A stretch of DNA of 64,000 nucleotides, taken from assembly GCF_001424835.1 (NCBI RefSeq), contig NZ_LMCQ01000022.1:172604-236603 (forward strand). Direction: 5' to 3'. How positions within the stretch are numbered: position 1 is the first letter of the stretch; the number at the start of each line of letters is the position of its first letter. The position numbers and the translations under genes were made by a program. The stretch comes from Variovorax sp. Root318D1 (lineage in GTDB: Bacteria; Pseudomonadota; Gammaproteobacteria; Burkholderiales; Burkholderiaceae_C). Below are positions 33,283 to 42,870 of this stretch, piece by piece. The notes beneath the pieces are model-generated. The model did not search any database. It saw nothing but the letters and a program-made list of their open reading frames with translations, and had not been told where the DNA came from.

Positions 33283-34053
33283 ATGCCTCACGCCGTCTCC
33301 CTTCTTCGCGCCGCGCGCCTGGCGCGAAGCGCCAAACCCTTTCTGGCCCGCGGTGGCTTCAAGCGCGAGCGCTGCGCGGGCTGCCGCCTGGTGCCCAGCC
33401 ACTGCATGTGCACTGTGCGCCCTTCGGTGACAACGCGCGCGGGGGTGTGTCTGCTCATGGCCGACATCGAGCCGCTCAAGCCCACCAACACGGGATGGCT
33501 GGTCGCCGACGTGGTGGCCGATACCTTCGCCTTCGGCTGGGCCCGCACCGAAACCGATCCCGCGCTGCTGGCGCTGTTGAACGATCCGCAGTGGCAGCCA
33601 TACGTGGTGTTCCCGGGGCAATATGCGGCGCCCGAGCGCGTGGTCCTGACCGTTGCCGCGCCTGAACCGGCCGGCAGTGGCACCGCGAAACGCCCACTCT
33701 TCATCTTGTTCGACGCGACATGGGCCGAGGCACGCAAGATGTTTCGCAGAAGCCCTTACCTCGACCGGCTGCCGGTGTTGAGTCTGCAGCCGGAGAGGAT
33801 CACGCAGTACGAGCTGCGCAACTCCGGCCGCGACGACCACTTCTGCACCAGCGAGGTGGCTGCGATGTGCATGAACCTGGCAGGCGAGCATGTCGCGGAA
33901 CAGACGCTGTATGCCTATCTGGTGGTGTTCACGCACCACTATCTGCGCGCGAAGAACCAGCAGCCCGTGGCGTGGGGTGATGCTGCGCATCAGCGGCTGC
34001 GCGAAGTGTCCGCACCGCGGTGCGCCTCGGCCATGACCCCGTCACCGGAGTGA
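33283..34053 (+). CDS. tapT: tRNA-uridine aminocarboxypropyltransferase (DTW domain)
   Basis: A 256-residue DTW-domain protein. It has an N-terminal cysteine cluster (CAGCRLVPSHCMC, about residues 31-43) that may bind zinc, a central SAM-binding region (PLKPTNTGWLVADVV), the DATW motif in LFDATWAEARKMFRRSPYL, and the late LRNSGRDDHFCTSEVAA. Enzymes of this family (TapT/YfiP) add the acp group to uridine 47 of tRNA. The extra C-terminal part, after residue 230, is short and variable. Confidence 0.82.
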   Translation: MPHAVSLLRAARLARSAKPFLARGGFKRERCAGCRLVPSHCMCTVRPSVTTRAGVCLLMADIEPLKPTNTGWLVADVVADTFAFGWARTETDPALLALLNDPQWQPYVVFPGQYAAPERVVLTVAAPEPAGSGTAKRPLFILFDATWAEARKMFRRSPYLDRLPVLSLQPERITQYELRNSGRDDHFCTSEVAAMCMNLAGEHVAEQTLYAYLVVFTHHYLRAKNQQPVAWGDAAHQRLREVSAPRCASAMTPSPE

Positions 34054-34106
34054 CCGCCGGCTTGGCGAGACAATGGCCGGCATCGACACATCCAGAGACC
34101 TTTCGC

Positions 34107-35159
34107 ATGACGACGCTTAAGCAAATTCTCGGCACCGAACTCCCCCTCATCCAGGCGCCGATGGCCGGCATTCAGGGCAGCGCGATGGCCATCGCGGTCA
34201 GCAATGCGGGCGGGCTTGGTTCGCTGCCCTGCGCCATGCTGAGCCCCGATGCCATGCGCAGCGAATTGGCGGCGATTCGCGCCGGAACCGACAAACCCTA
34301 CAACGTCAATTTCTTTTGCCACACCCCGCCGGAGCCGAGTGCCGAACGAGAGGCGACGTGGCGTGCCGCGCTGGCACCGTACTACGCCGAATTCGGCATC
34401 GATGCGGCCGGCATTCCCACCGGCCCGGGCCGCAATCCCTTCAGCGCCGAGGTGGCCAATTTGCTGGCCGAGTTCAAGCCGCCAGTGGTGAGCTTTCATT
34501 TCGGACTGCCGTCCGAACCGCTGCTGGCGCTGGTACACAGCTGGGGTTCGAAGGTGCTCGCGTCGGCCACCACGGTGGATGAAGCGCTGTGGCTCGAAGC
34601 GCACGGTGCCGATGCGGTCATTGCCCAAGGCCTGGAAGCGGGCGGCCATCGAGGCCATTTTCTTTCGCACGACCTGACGACGCAGCTCGGCACTTTCGCG
34701 CTGTTGCCGCAAGTGGTGCGCGCCGTGAAGGTACCGGTAATCGCAGCGGGCGGCATCGCGGATGCGAGCGGCGTCGCCGGGGCGATGGCGCTGGGGGCCG
34801 CGGGCGTGCAGGTTGGCACCGCCTACATGCTGACGCCGGAAGCCACCACGACCGCGATCCACCGTGCGGCGCTCAAGAGCGAAGCTGCGCGCCACACAGC
34901 GCTCACCAACCTGTTCACAGGCCGGCCGGCGCGCGGCATCGTGAACCGCGTGATGCGCGAGCTGGGGCCGATCGGTTCTGCGGCGCCTGAATTTCCGCTC
35001 GCCACTTCGGCCATCGCGCCGCTGCGCGCCAAGGCCGAGGCACAGGGCAGCGGGGACTTTTCTCCGCTGTGGTCGGGCCAGAACGCGACGGGCTGCCGCG
35101 AGGTGTCTTCGGCGGAGGTGACCCTGGCGCTGGCCCAAGGCTTTCACGCATCCCTGTGA
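34107..35159 (+). CDS. Nitronate monooxygenase
   Basis: A 350-residue FMN-dependent TIM-barrel enzyme starting at ATG 34107. Family landmarks are ELPLIQAPMAGIQGSAMAIAVSNAGGLGSLP at the N-terminus, YNVNFFCH, ASATTVDEALWLEAHGADAVIAQGLEAGGHRGHFL and VIAAGGIADASGVAGAMALGAAGVQVGTAYM, which binds the FMN phosphate. It oxidises alkyl nitronates such as propionate-3-nitronate. The stop is seven bases before the next gene, so the two are probably cotranscribed. Confidence 0.87.
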   Translation: MTTLKQILGTELPLIQAPMAGIQGSAMAIAVSNAGGLGSLPCAMLSPDAMRSELAAIRAGTDKPYNVNFFCHTPPEPSAEREATWRAALAPYYAEFGIDAAGIPTGPGRNPFSAEVANLLAEFKPPVVSFHFGLPSEPLLALVHSWGSKVLASATTVDEALWLEAHGADAVIAQGLEAGGHRGHFLSHDLTTQLGTFALLPQVVRAVKVPVIAAGGIADASGVAGAMALGAAGVQVGTAYMLTPEATTTAIHRAALKSEAARHTALTNLFTGRPARGIVNRVMRELGPIGSAAPEFPLATSAIAPLRAKAEAQGSGDFSPLWSGQNATGCREVSSAEVTLALAQGFHASL

Positions 35160-35166
35160 ATCACCC

Positions 35167-35838
35167 ATGACCCCACTTCATTTGCCCTTCAAGTTCCTGG
35201 CGCACGGCGCAAAGGCCGACGTCCGCGAGCCGTGGCTGCTGGTGCTCATGCATGGCGTGGGGAGCAACGAGCAGGACCTGTTCGGTCTCGCTCGGCTCAT
35301 GCCGCCGCAGTTTCATGTGCTGAGCCTGCGTGCGCCGTATGTGCTTTCGCCCGATGCCTATGCGTGGTTCGAATTCCAGGTGCTGGCCGATGGCGAGCGG
35401 CGCATCAACGAGGAGCAGGAGCGCGAAAGCCGCTTCCTGGTCGGCGAAATGATCGCCTCGGCCGCGCAGCAGCTGGGCGTGCCGCCTGAACGCGTGGTGG
35501 TTGGCGGTTTCAGCCAGGGCGGCATCATGGCGCTGTCGCTGTTGCTCACCCAGCCCGCCAAGGTGCGCGCCGCAATGGTGTGGCACAGCCGGCTGCTGCC
35601 GCAGGTGGTGCCGCACATCGCACCGCCAGAGGCCTTCGAGGGCAAGGCGCTGTGGGTGAGCCACGGCAGCGCGGACAACGTGATTCCACCGAGCGCCGCA
35701 GAGGCCACCCGCGAGCTGGCACGCGGCCTGCCGCTGGCGCTCTCGGGCGGAGATTTTCCGGGTGGACACGAGATCCGGCCGGCCGAGCTGCAGGGCTCGC
35801 TGGCCTGGCTGCAATCGCTTACAGCCGGCGCACCCTAG
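35167..35838 (+). CDS. Carboxylesterase/phospholipase-type alpha/beta hydrolase
   Basis: A 223-residue enzyme of the small esterase (acyl-protein thioesterase-like) group. It shows LVLMHGVGSNEQDLFGLA (oxyanion hole), nucleophile GGFSQGGIMA (Ser near residue 116), acid in SHGSADNVIP and base in FPGGHEI. There is no signal peptide, so it is cytosolic. It follows nitronate monooxygenase closely. The natural ester substrate cannot be told from sequence. Confidence 0.85.
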   Translation: MTPLHLPFKFLAHGAKADVREPWLLVLMHGVGSNEQDLFGLARLMPPQFHVLSLRAPYVLSPDAYAWFEFQVLADGERRINEEQERESRFLVGEMIASAAQQLGVPPERVVVGGFSQGGIMALSLLLTQPAKVRAAMVWHSRLLPQVVPHIAPPEAFEGKALWVSHGSADNVIPPSAAEATRELARGLPLALSGGDFPGGHEIRPAELQGSLAWLQSLTAGAP

Positions 35839-35965
35839 GGGCTGAACTTTTCTCGTGGTTGGCGCGTCACAGGGCGTTACGAGGACGCAGCCGTGGTGCG
35901 GGCACTGTTGATGCACCATATCTGCTCGCCTCCCACTGCAATCCTCCCAAAAGGAAACTGCCCCC

Positions 35966-36919
35966 ATGTCCGACAGAGACACGCCCGAAATCCGCGAAGT
36001 GCCCGAGCTGCGCGACGCACCCACGTACAACAGGCCGCGCCGCGAATCGTCGACGGGAACCCTCGTCGTCATCGTGCTGCTGGCGCTTGCCGCCGCATTC
36101 CTCGGCTGGCGCTGGTACCAGCAGCAGCAACGACTGCACGTGGAACCGATACCACCCGTTGCCACCACCGCGCCCAACGACGGGCCTGCGCCCGCACCGG
36201 CGCCCCCACCATTGCCCGAATCGCTGGAGCCGCAGAACCCGATCGATGCGATCGCGCTGCCCGCTTCGGGGCTGCCCACGGTCGCGGATTCCGATACGCG
36301 CGTGATGAAGGCGCTGGTCGACCTGATGGGCAGCAAGAACGTGGCCGACTTCCTGCAGTTCGAAGGCATCGTGCGCCGCACGGTTGCCACCGTCGACAAC
36401 ATGCCGCGGGAGCAGTCACCCGCGAGCACATGGCCCGTGCAGCCCACCCGGCAGCGCTTCACTACCGCAGGCAAGGGCGAGGCGCAGACCATCGCGCCCG
36501 CCAATGCCGCGCGCTACACCCCCATCGTGCAGCTTGCCGAATCGATCAATCCGGCCAAGGCGGCCAAGACCTACGCACAGCTGTATCCGCTGTTTCAAAA
36601 ATCGTATGAGGAGCTCGGCTTTCCGGGGCGCTATTTCAACGACCGGCTCATCGCCGTGATCGACCATCTGCTGGAGGCGCCCGAACCCACCGGTCCGGTG
36701 CAGGTTCGCCTCGTCGAGGTGAAGGGCAAGGTGTCGCCGCAGCGGCCTTGGGTGCGTTACGAATACGCCGATCCGCAGCTTGAAGCGCTCTCGTCCGGCC
36801 AGAAGGTCATGGTGCGCATGGGGCTGGAGAACGAGCGCAGGATGAAGGCCAGCTTGCGCGGCTTCCGCGAGCAGATCGCCACCGGCGAGATGCTGAAGAA
36901 GAAGCAGCAGCAGCGCTGA
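35966..36919 (+). CDS. DUF3014 membrane-anchored protein
   Basis: A 317-residue protein with one transmembrane helix near residues 32-52 (LVVIVLLALAAAFLGWRWY), a Pro-rich linker (about 60-90), and a conserved DUF3014 domain: DSDTRVMKALVDLMGS, FLQFEGIVRRTVATVDNMPR, and a C-terminal block rich in basic residues. The bulk is predicted to be periplasmic. Function is unknown; the family is common in Burkholderiales and gammaproteobacteria. An AAAAGGAAA lies before the ATG. Confidence 0.82.
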   Translation: MSDRDTPEIREVPELRDAPTYNRPRRESSTGTLVVIVLLALAAAFLGWRWYQQQQRLHVEPIPPVATTAPNDGPAPAPAPPPLPESLEPQNPIDAIALPASGLPTVADSDTRVMKALVDLMGSKNVADFLQFEGIVRRTVATVDNMPREQSPASTWPVQPTRQRFTTAGKGEAQTIAPANAARYTPIVQLAESINPAKAAKTYAQLYPLFQKSYEELGFPGRYFNDRLIAVIDHLLEAPEPTGPVQVRLVEVKGKVSPQRPWVRYEYADPQLEALSSGQKVMVRMGLENERRMKASLRGFREQIATGEMLKKKQQQR

Positions 36920-37031
36920 CCCATCGCCCCCTAGCGCCTTGTAGGCGCGGGCCGATTGCGTGCGGCGCCGATGGCGTGGATGATCTGCCGACCCGATAGA
37001 GCGATCCCCCAAAGACATCGAGGACACCCGT

Positions 37032-37280
37032 ATGAACCTGATGAGCGTCGATCTCTACCAGAGTGCCACTGATCCAACGAAATTCCTGGCGCTTCCAACG
37101 GGCACCGATCCCACCGAACTCATGGGGCCGATGACCTTCGATCAGGACTACGCGCAGGTCGTCAAATACCGCGAGGGCTTCGAGTTCGACCCGTCGGAAA
37201 ACTACGCCGGAGCCAACGCCGCCAAGATTGCCGCGGACATCCTGACCACGAAGTGGTCGATGTATCGCCGCGAAACCTGA
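37032..37280 (+). CDS. Small conserved-looking hypothetical protein
   Basis: An 82-residue soluble protein (MNLMSVDLYQSATDPTKFLAL) with a ribosome-site-like GAGGA before its start. It is compact and acidic, rich in aromatic and Asp/Glu residues (FDQDYAQVVKYREGFEFDPSENYAG), and ends TTKWSMYRRET. I recognise no family. High-GC codon use agrees with real coding. It converges on gcvP with 57 bases between the stops and may lie under its own promoter. Confidence 0.6.
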   Translation: MNLMSVDLYQSATDPTKFLALPTGTDPTELMGPMTFDQDYAQVVKYREGFEFDPSENYAGANAAKIAADILTTKWSMYRRET

Positions 37281-37337
37281 GCCACAAACGGTGCGTAGCC
37301 GGGCGGCCGCGCAGCAGCCGCCGATCGCTGCGGGACT

Positions 37338-40244
37338 TCAGGCCTCTTCGGTTTCTGTGTAGTCGCCCACGGGCACGCAACTGCAGAACAGGTTGCGGTC
37401 GCCATACACGTTGTCGACCCGGCCGATCGGTGGCCAGTACTTGGTTTGCTTGAGCTCGGCCAGCGGGAAGGCACCCAGCTCGCGTGAATAGGCGTGCGCC
37501 CATTCCGTTCCGAGCAGGCTGGCCGCCGTGTGCGGCGCATGCTTCAGCGGGTTGTCGTCCTTCGGCCAGACGCCTTCTTCCACGCGGCGGATCTCTCCGC
37601 GGATGGCGATCATTGCGTCGATGAAGCGATCGAGCTCGGCCAGCGGCTCGCTCTCGGTCGGCTCGACCATCAGCGTGCCGGGCACGGGGAAGCTCAGCGT
37701 CGGCGCGTGAAAGCCGTAGTCGATCAGGCGCTTGGCCACGTCTTCGGCGGTGACGCCGCTCGTGTCCTTGAGCGGGCGCAGGTCGAGAATGCACTCGTGC
37801 GCGACATGGCCGTTGGGGCTCGCGTACAGCGTGGGGTAGTGGTCCTTCAGGCGCGCGCTGATGTAGTTGGCGCTCAGAATCGCGATCTCGGTCGCGGCCT
37901 GCAGGCCCTTGGCGCCCATCATGCGGCAGTACATCCAGCTGATCGGCAGCACGGCCGCATTGCCCAGCGGCGCGGCCGAGACGGCGCCCACGCCGTTCGA
38001 TGCAATCCCGCCCGTTGCATGGCCGGGCAGGTAGGGCACGAGGTCTTCCACCACGCACACCGGGCCCACGCCCGGTCCGCCGCCGCCGTGCGGAATGCAG
38101 AAGGTTTTGTGCAGGTTCAGGTGGCTCACGTCCCCACCGAACTCGCCCGGCGCGGCCACGCCGACCAGCGCATTCATGTTGGCGCCATCGACGTACACGC
38201 GGCCGCCATGCTCATGCACCAGTTCGCAGAGTTCCTTCACGCGGGTTTCGAAAACGCCATGCGTGCTCGGGTAGGTGATCATCACGGCGGCGAGCTTGTC
38301 GCTGTGCTTCTCGCAGGCGAACTTCAGGTCGTCCATGTCGACGTTGCCCTGTGCATCGCAGGCCGTCACCACCACCTGCAGGCCCACCATCTGCGCACTG
38401 GCCGGGTTGGTGCCGTGCGCCGATGAAGGAATGAGGCAGATGTTGCGATGGCCCTGGCCGTTGGCTTCGTGGAAGGATTTGATGGCCAGCAGGCCCGCGT
38501 ATTCGCCCTGCGAACCCGCGTTGGGCTGCAGGCTGATGCCCGCGTAGCCCGTGGCTTCGCAGAGCCAGGCGCGCAGCTGCGCATCGAGCTGCGCGTAGCC
38601 CACCAGCTGCTCGGCGGGCGCAAACGGGTGGATATTCGCGAACTCTGGCCAGGTGATCGGGATCATCTCGCTGGTCGCGTTGAGTTTCATCGTGCAGCTG
38701 CCGAGCGGGATCATGCTGCGGTCGAGCGCCAGGTCCTTGTCCGACAGGCTGCGGATGTAGCGCAGCATGGCCGTCTCGCTCTTGTGCGTGTTGAACACCG
38801 GGTGCGTGAGAAAGGCGCTGGTGCGGCGCAGGTCTTCGGGCAGGCGCGGCGCGGTGTTGGCCAGGTCGTCGAAGCGAGGCATTGGCGTGCCGGAGGGTAC
38901 GAACAGCGCCCACAGCGTCTCGATGTCGGCGCGCGTGGTGGTTTCGTCGAGCGAAATTCCCAGGTGCTGCTGCAGCCGCTGGCGCAGGTTGACGCCCGCG
39001 GCCTGCGCTCGCTCGATGATCTTTGGTGTGTCTTCGCCGGTGCGGATGGTCAGCGAATCGAAGGCCGTGCCGTTGACCGGCTCGCGGCCCATTTGTGCCA
39101 GGCCCTGCGCCAGGATGGCCGTGAGCGCAGCCACGCGTTGCGCAATGCGCGTGAGGCCGTCGGGGCCGTGGTACACGGCGTACATGCTGGCAACGACGGC
39201 CGGCAGCACTTGCGCGGTACAGATGTTGGAGGTGGCCTTCTCGCGGCGGATGTGCTGCTCGCGCGTCTGCAGCGCAAGGCGGTAGGCGGGCTGGCCGTGG
39301 GTGTCGACGCTCACGCCGACCAGCCGGCCCGGCAGCGAACGCTTGAACTCATCGCGGCAGGCGAGATACGCGGCGTGCGGTCCGCCGTTGCACAGCGGCA
39401 TGCCGAAGCGCTGCGTGGTGCCGCAGACGATGTCGGCGTCCCATTCGCCGGGCGGCGCGAGCAGCGTCAGCGCCAGCAGGTCGGCGGCCACGCAGAAGGC
39501 GGCGTCGCACTGGTGCGCATGCCCCGCGAGCGGGCGCAGGTCGTGCACGTGGCCGGTGGTGGCGGGGTACTGCGCGAGCACGCCGAAGAATTCGCAGCTT
39601 GCCATCAGGTGCGGCAGGGTCTCGGAGACGGTGCTGACCTTGACCTCGATGCCCAGGGGCGCGGCGCGCGTCTTGATGACTTCGATGGTCTGCGGATGGC
39701 AGTCGCCTGACACGAGGAATACGTTGCTCTTGCTTTTCACGCTGCGCTTGGCGAGCGTCATGGCCTCGGCCGCGGCCGTGGCTTCGTCGAGCATCGAGGC
39801 GTTGGCAATGGCCATGCCCGTGAGGTCGCACACCATGGTCTGGAAATTGAGTAGAGCTTCCATTCGGCCCTGCGAAATCTCGGCCTGGTAGGGCGTGTAG
39901 GCGGTGTACCAGGCGGGGTTCTCGAGCACGTTGCGCAAGATGACGCCGGGGGTGTGCGTTCCGTAGTAGCCCTGGCCGATGAAGCTCTTGAAGACCTTGT
40001 TCTTGGCCGCGATGGCCTTCAGCTCGGCCAGCGCATCGGCCTCGGTAATGGCTGCCGGCAGCCGCATCGGCTTGGCGCGGCGAATGGCCGCGGGCACGAT
40101 GCCGTCGATGAGCTCCGCGCGCGTTTCCGAACCGATCACCGGCAGCATGCGCGCCTCGTCCGCCGCATCGATGCCGATGTGGCGGGCAAGGAATTCTTCG
40201 GCGTTCTCCAGTTGTTGCAAGGAGGGAAAGGCGGAAATCGGCAT
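37338..40244 (-). CDS. gcvP: Glycine dehydrogenase (decarboxylating), P protein
   Basis: A 968-residue P protein in the fused alpha-beta form, starting at ATG 40244 ([24 protein letters not shown]). The N-terminal half is the catalytically degenerate lobe. The C-terminal half carries the pyridoxal-phosphate lysine in [21 protein letters not shown] and the glycine-rich [14 protein letters not shown] loop. It decarboxylates glycine and passes the aminomethyl group to the lipoyl arm of GcvH. It is last in the riboswitch-controlled gcvT-gcvH-gcvP operon. Confidence 0.97.
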   Translation of the reverse strand: MPISAFPSLQQLENAEEFLARHIGIDAADEARMLPVIGSETRAELIDGIVPAAIRRAKPMRLPAAITEADALAELKAIAAKNKVFKSFIGQGYYGTHTPGVILRNVLENPAWYTAYTPYQAEISQGRMEALLNFQTMVCDLTGMAIANASMLDEATAAAEAMTLAKRSVKSKSNVFLVSGDCHPQTIEVIKTRAAPLGIEVKVSTVSETLPHLMASCEFFGVLAQYPATTGHVHDLRPLAGHAHQCDAAFCVAADLLALTLLAPPGEWDADIVCGTTQRFGMPLCNGGPHAAYLACRDEFKRSLPGRLVGVSVDTHGQPAYRLALQTREQHIRREKATSNICTAQVLPAVVASMYAVYHGPDGLTRIAQRVAALTAILAQGLAQMGREPVNGTAFDSLTIRTGEDTPKIIERAQAAGVNLRQRLQQHLGISLDETTTRADIETLWALFVPSGTPMPRFDDLANTAPRLPEDLRRTSAFLTHPVFNTHKSETAMLRYIRSLSDKDLALDRSMIPLGSCTMKLNATSEMIPITWPEFANIHPFAPAEQLVGYAQLDAQLRAWLCEATGYAGISLQPNAGSQGEYAGLLAIKSFHEANGQGHRNICLIPSSAHGTNPASAQMVGLQVVVTACDAQGNVDMDDLKFACEKHSDKLAAVMITYPSTHGVFETRVKELCELVHEHGGRVYVDGANMNALVGVAAPGEFGGDVSHLNLHKTFCIPHGGGGPGVGPVCVVEDLVPYLPGHATGGIASNGVGAVSAAPLGNAAVLPISWMYCRMMGAKGLQAATEIAILSANYISARLKDHYPTLYASPNGHVAHECILDLRPLKDTSGVTAEDVAKRLIDYGFHAPTLSFPVPGTLMVEPTESEPLAELDRFIDAMIAIRGEIRRVEEGVWPKDDNPLKHAPHTAASLLGTEWAHAYSRELGAFPLAELKQTKYWPPIGRVDNVYGDRNLFCSCVPVGDYTETEEA

Positions 40245-40293
40245 GGCGGTGAAGGATCGGGAATGAAGAAAGGCGGCTTGCGAACTCGGCGGA

Positions 40294-40665
40294 TCAGGAC
40301 TCGGCGGCGAACTTGTCGTAGCTTGCGGCGTCCAGCAATGCATCGAGCTGCGCGGGTTCGCTGAGCTTGACCTTGAAGAACCAGCCGGCGGCCAGCGGGT
40401 CGGTGTTGGCGAGCGAGGGATCGGCGCGCAGGGCTTCGTTCACTTCGGTGATCTCGCCCGACACGGGCATGAACACATCGGCCGCGGCCTTGACCGATTC
40501 GACGACACCTGCCACTTCACCCTGGGCAAAGGTCTTGCCGACTTCGGGCAGGTCGACAAACACCACGTCGCCCAGTGCGTCCTGTGCGTGCACGGTGATG
40601 CCGACAGTGGCTGCGCCGCCTTCGGCCGAGACCCATTCGTGGTCCTTGGTGTACTTGATGCTCAT
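40294..40665 (-). CDS. gcvH: Glycine cleavage system H protein
   Basis: A 123-residue lipoyl carrier. The lipoylated lysine is K59 in [19 protein letters not shown], and the N-terminal KYTKDHEWV motif is typical. Length matches the family. It shuttles the aminomethyl intermediate between GcvP, GcvT and lipoamide dehydrogenase. It lies 41 bases after gcvT and about 50 bases before gcvP in the same transcription unit, in 1:1:1 order. Confidence 0.97.
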   Translation of the reverse strand: MSIKYTKDHEWVSAEGGAATVGITVHAQDALGDVVFVDLPEVGKTFAQGEVAGVVESVKAAADVFMPVSGEITEVNEALRADPSLANTDPLAAGWFFKVKLSEPAQLDALLDAASYDKFAAES

Positions 40666-40706
40666 GAAAAAACTCCTCGTGGAAAAAATGATCGGGGATG
40701 CCGAGC

Positions 40707-41879
40707 CTAGCCGCGGTAGTAGCGGGTGGGCACGAAGGGCAGGGTCGAGACTTCCATCGGAACTGGCTTGCCGCGCACGATGGCCTGCACGCGGGTGCCA
40801 GGTTCTGAAAATGCGGTGGCCACGTAGCCCATGGCGATAGGGCGGTCGGCCGTGGGGCCGAGCAGGCCGCTCGTGACAAAGCCGATGTCGTGGCCTTCGA
40901 ACGACTGCAGCACCGTGCCGTCGCGCACCGGAATGCGCTCCAGTGCCACGAGGCCGACGCGCCGACGCTTCAGGGTGTGGTGGTCGGTGCGGCCCGCAGC
41001 GCCGGCCGTGGCGGCGACGAGCTGGGCCAGGACCTTGGCCGCGCCCGGAAAGCCGCCTTCGCGCGCGCCACCCGTGCGGCGCACCTTCTGGATGGCCCAG
41101 TTGAGCGAGGCCTCGACGGGCGTGGTGGTGGTGTCGATGTCGTTGCCGTAGAGGCAGAGCCCGGCTTCCAGCCGCAGCGAATTGCGCGCACCCAGGCCGA
41201 CGGGCTTGACCTCGGGCTGGGCCAGCAGCAGGCGGGCGAGCGCGTCGGCATCCTTGCCGGCCACCGAGATCTCGAAGCCGTCTTCGCCGGTGTAGCCGCT
41301 GCGGGTGGCAAAGGCGGGGATGCCGCCGATCTGCACCGCGCCGCCGGTCATGAAGACGAAGCGCTCGATGCCGGGCGACAGCCTAGCCAGCACCGTGGCC
41401 GCCTGCGGCCCCTGCAGCGCGAGCAGCGCGTGGTCGGGCATGGGCTGCACATCGCAGCGCGCGCCGATCTTCTGCTGGATGTGGGCGAGGTCGGTCACCT
41501 TGCAGGCGCCGTTGACGATCACGAAGATCGAGCCGTGCCCTTCGTTGAAGAACATCAGGTCGTCCAGGATGCCGCCGTCGTCGTTCAGCAACAGGCCGTA
41601 GCGCTGCTTGCCGGGCGCGAGGTCGGTCACGTCGACGGGCATCAGGGTTTCGAAGGCGGCCGCGGCGTCAGGGCCCACCAGGCGCAGCTGGCCCATGTGC
41701 GAAATGTCGAACAGCCCGGCGGCATCGCGCGTGTGCTTGTGCTCGGCCATGAGGCCGGCGGGGTACTGCACCGGCATCGAATAGCCGGCAAATGGCACCA
41801 TGCGGGCGCCGAGTTCCACGTGCAGGTCGTGCAGGGGCGTCTTGAGCAATTGGGCGTCGGATGAAGTGGAAGCGGCCAC
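40707..41879 (-). CDS. gcvT: Glycine cleavage system aminomethyltransferase (T protein)
   Basis: A 390-residue T protein. I chose GTG 41879, which has GGAG six bases upstream and begins the conserved LLKTPLHDLHVELGARMVPFAGYSMPVQY region. The longer open frame upstream runs through the riboswitch and is not coding. Other landmarks are GLFDISHMGQLRLVGPDA, TGEDGFEI, and LGARNSLRLEAGLCLYGNDI. It transfers the methylene group from GcvH to tetrahydrofolate and releases ammonia. It is first in the operon and directly controlled by the tandem glycine riboswitch. Confidence 0.96.
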   Translation of the reverse strand: MAASTSSDAQLLKTPLHDLHVELGARMVPFAGYSMPVQYPAGLMAEHKHTRDAAGLFDISHMGQLRLVGPDAAAAFETLMPVDVTDLAPGKQRYGLLLNDDGGILDDLMFFNEGHGSIFVIVNGACKVTDLAHIQQKIGARCDVQPMPDHALLALQGPQAATVLARLSPGIERFVFMTGGAVQIGGIPAFATRSGYTGEDGFEISVAGKDADALARLLLAQPEVKPVGLGARNSLRLEAGLCLYGNDIDTTTTPVEASLNWAIQKVRRTGGAREGGFPGAAKVLAQLVAATAGAAGRTDHHTLKRRRVGLVALERIPVRDGTVLQSFEGHDIGFVTSGLLGPTADRPIAMGYVATAFSEPGTRVQAIVRGKPVPMEVSTLPFVPTRYYRG

Positions 41880-41931
41880 GGGGCACTCCAAAGGGGCAGT
41901 CGAATTCCATGGCGCAAGCCATGGGCCACCC

Positions 41932-42136
41932 CTGCTGTCCGCTTTACCTGAGAGATTCGCCCCACGATCGGGGTTTGCTCCTTCGGTGGGCTGCCGCATC
42001 GCGTTGATGCGGGCGACAGCCTCTCTCCAGCAAGGAAACGCCGGCATCCGCCAGCGCCTTGTCAGTCCTTTTGCCTGAGCGTTCGGGAAACCCCTGCGCC
42101 TTCGGCGGCCTCGCATGGCGAAGCTCTCTCCTGACC
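41932..42136 (-). promoter_or_regulatory. Tandem glycine riboswitch
   Basis: On the minus strand two glycine aptamers follow one another in front of gcvT. The first (about 42136-42061) shows GGAGAGAGC, GCCGAAGGCGCAGG and GAACGCTCAGGCAAAAGGAC. The second (about 42035-41932) shows CTGGAGAGAGGC, CACCGAAGGAGCAAAC and GAATCTCTCAGGTAAAGCGG. These are the conserved P1 and binding-core elements of the gcvT motif. Glycine binding normally turns the operon on. The short linker between the aptamers is typical of the cooperative tandem form. Confidence 0.95.
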
Positions 42137-42192
42137 ATGGGGAGTGTAGTGGATCGCGGCGCCCGGGTCCCCTGCCGACGAGTTTTGCGGGC

Positions 42193-42729
42193 TCAGTGGA
42201 CGGTTTCGGAGGCGAGCGGAAGTAACCTCTCGATACGCTCGCGCAGCGATTCGGCTCGTTCCGTACCGGCGCTTTTCTCGACCTCGGTGAGCATCAGTGC
42301 GGCGATCGTCAGCATGGCGTCGCGGTCGCGGGCTTCGCGCAGTGCGTCGCGCATCTGCATCGCAAACCTGGGGTCGCGCCGCACGAACATGCGTTCGCAG
42401 ATGTCGAACAGGAACATCCGGGTGGTGGCCAGCGAGCGCTTGCCGTCGAAATGGTCGGCGGAGGTGGCGGCCTGAGGCGGTTCGGCAACGCGGTCGTTGG
42501 GCGCCGCGGTGGCAGAGGGCACCGCCGCTTGTGGATAGTGCAGGTAGCCGCGGCTCATCAATGCGTGCAATGCCTGCTCGGCTTCACCGCGGTTTGCGAA
42601 CATCGGGCTGAAGTCGGTCAGCGAACGCCGGCCGTCGGCCATCAGCAGCAATGCGCGTTCGCGCTGGCTGAGCGTGCGCTGGCCGCTTTGCAGTTCGTCG
42701 CGTGCCTTGTCGGTCTTGGTGGGAAACAT
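42193..42729 (-). CDS. Hypothetical regulator-like protein
   Basis: A 178-residue soluble protein. The N-terminal part (about residues 15-65; SQRERALLLMADGRRSLTDFSPMFANRGEAEQALHALMSRGYL) resembles a winged helix found in betaproteobacterial proteins of unknown function. A Pro/Ala linker follows, then an all-helical C-terminus (about 95-175) with RMFLFDICERMFVRRD. No catalytic motif or signal peptide is visible. It sits between the riboswitch and the TRAP terminator as a single gene. A regulatory role is only suggested by the winged-helix-like segment. Confidence 0.65.
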   Translation of the reverse strand: MFPTKTDKARDELQSGQRTLSQRERALLLMADGRRSLTDFSPMFANRGEAEQALHALMSRGYLHYPQAAVPSATAAPNDRVAEPPQAATSADHFDGKRSLATTRMFLFDICERMFVRRDPRFAMQMRDALREARDRDAMLTIAALMLTEVEKSAGTERAESLRERIERLLPLASETVH

Positions 42730-42817
42730 GGCGCAACAGCTTTTCGGAAATCGAGGCCTGAAGCATCGTTGCAGCCCGTGACATCTTTGTGAAACCTTTG
42801 CACTACAGGTCCGTAAA

Positions 42818-42850
42818 CAAAAAAAAGGGCAGCCCGGTGAAGGCTGCCCG
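42818..42850 (-). terminator. Rho-independent terminator after dctM
   Basis: On the minus strand a perfect 8-base stem (GGGCAGCC/GGCTGCCC) with a short loop is followed by a run of eight T and then GTTTAC. It lies just past the dctM stop at 42871 and ends the sugar-acid TRAP operon. Confidence 0.9.
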
Positions 42851-42870
42851 TCTTGTCGATGCCGCGCCGG

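Noticed and set aside
41880-42116. N-terminal extension of gcvT and a plus-strand ORF in the same place
   Set aside because: The region is the tandem glycine riboswitch; conserved aptamer motifs explain it and the extension is Arg-rich nonsense.
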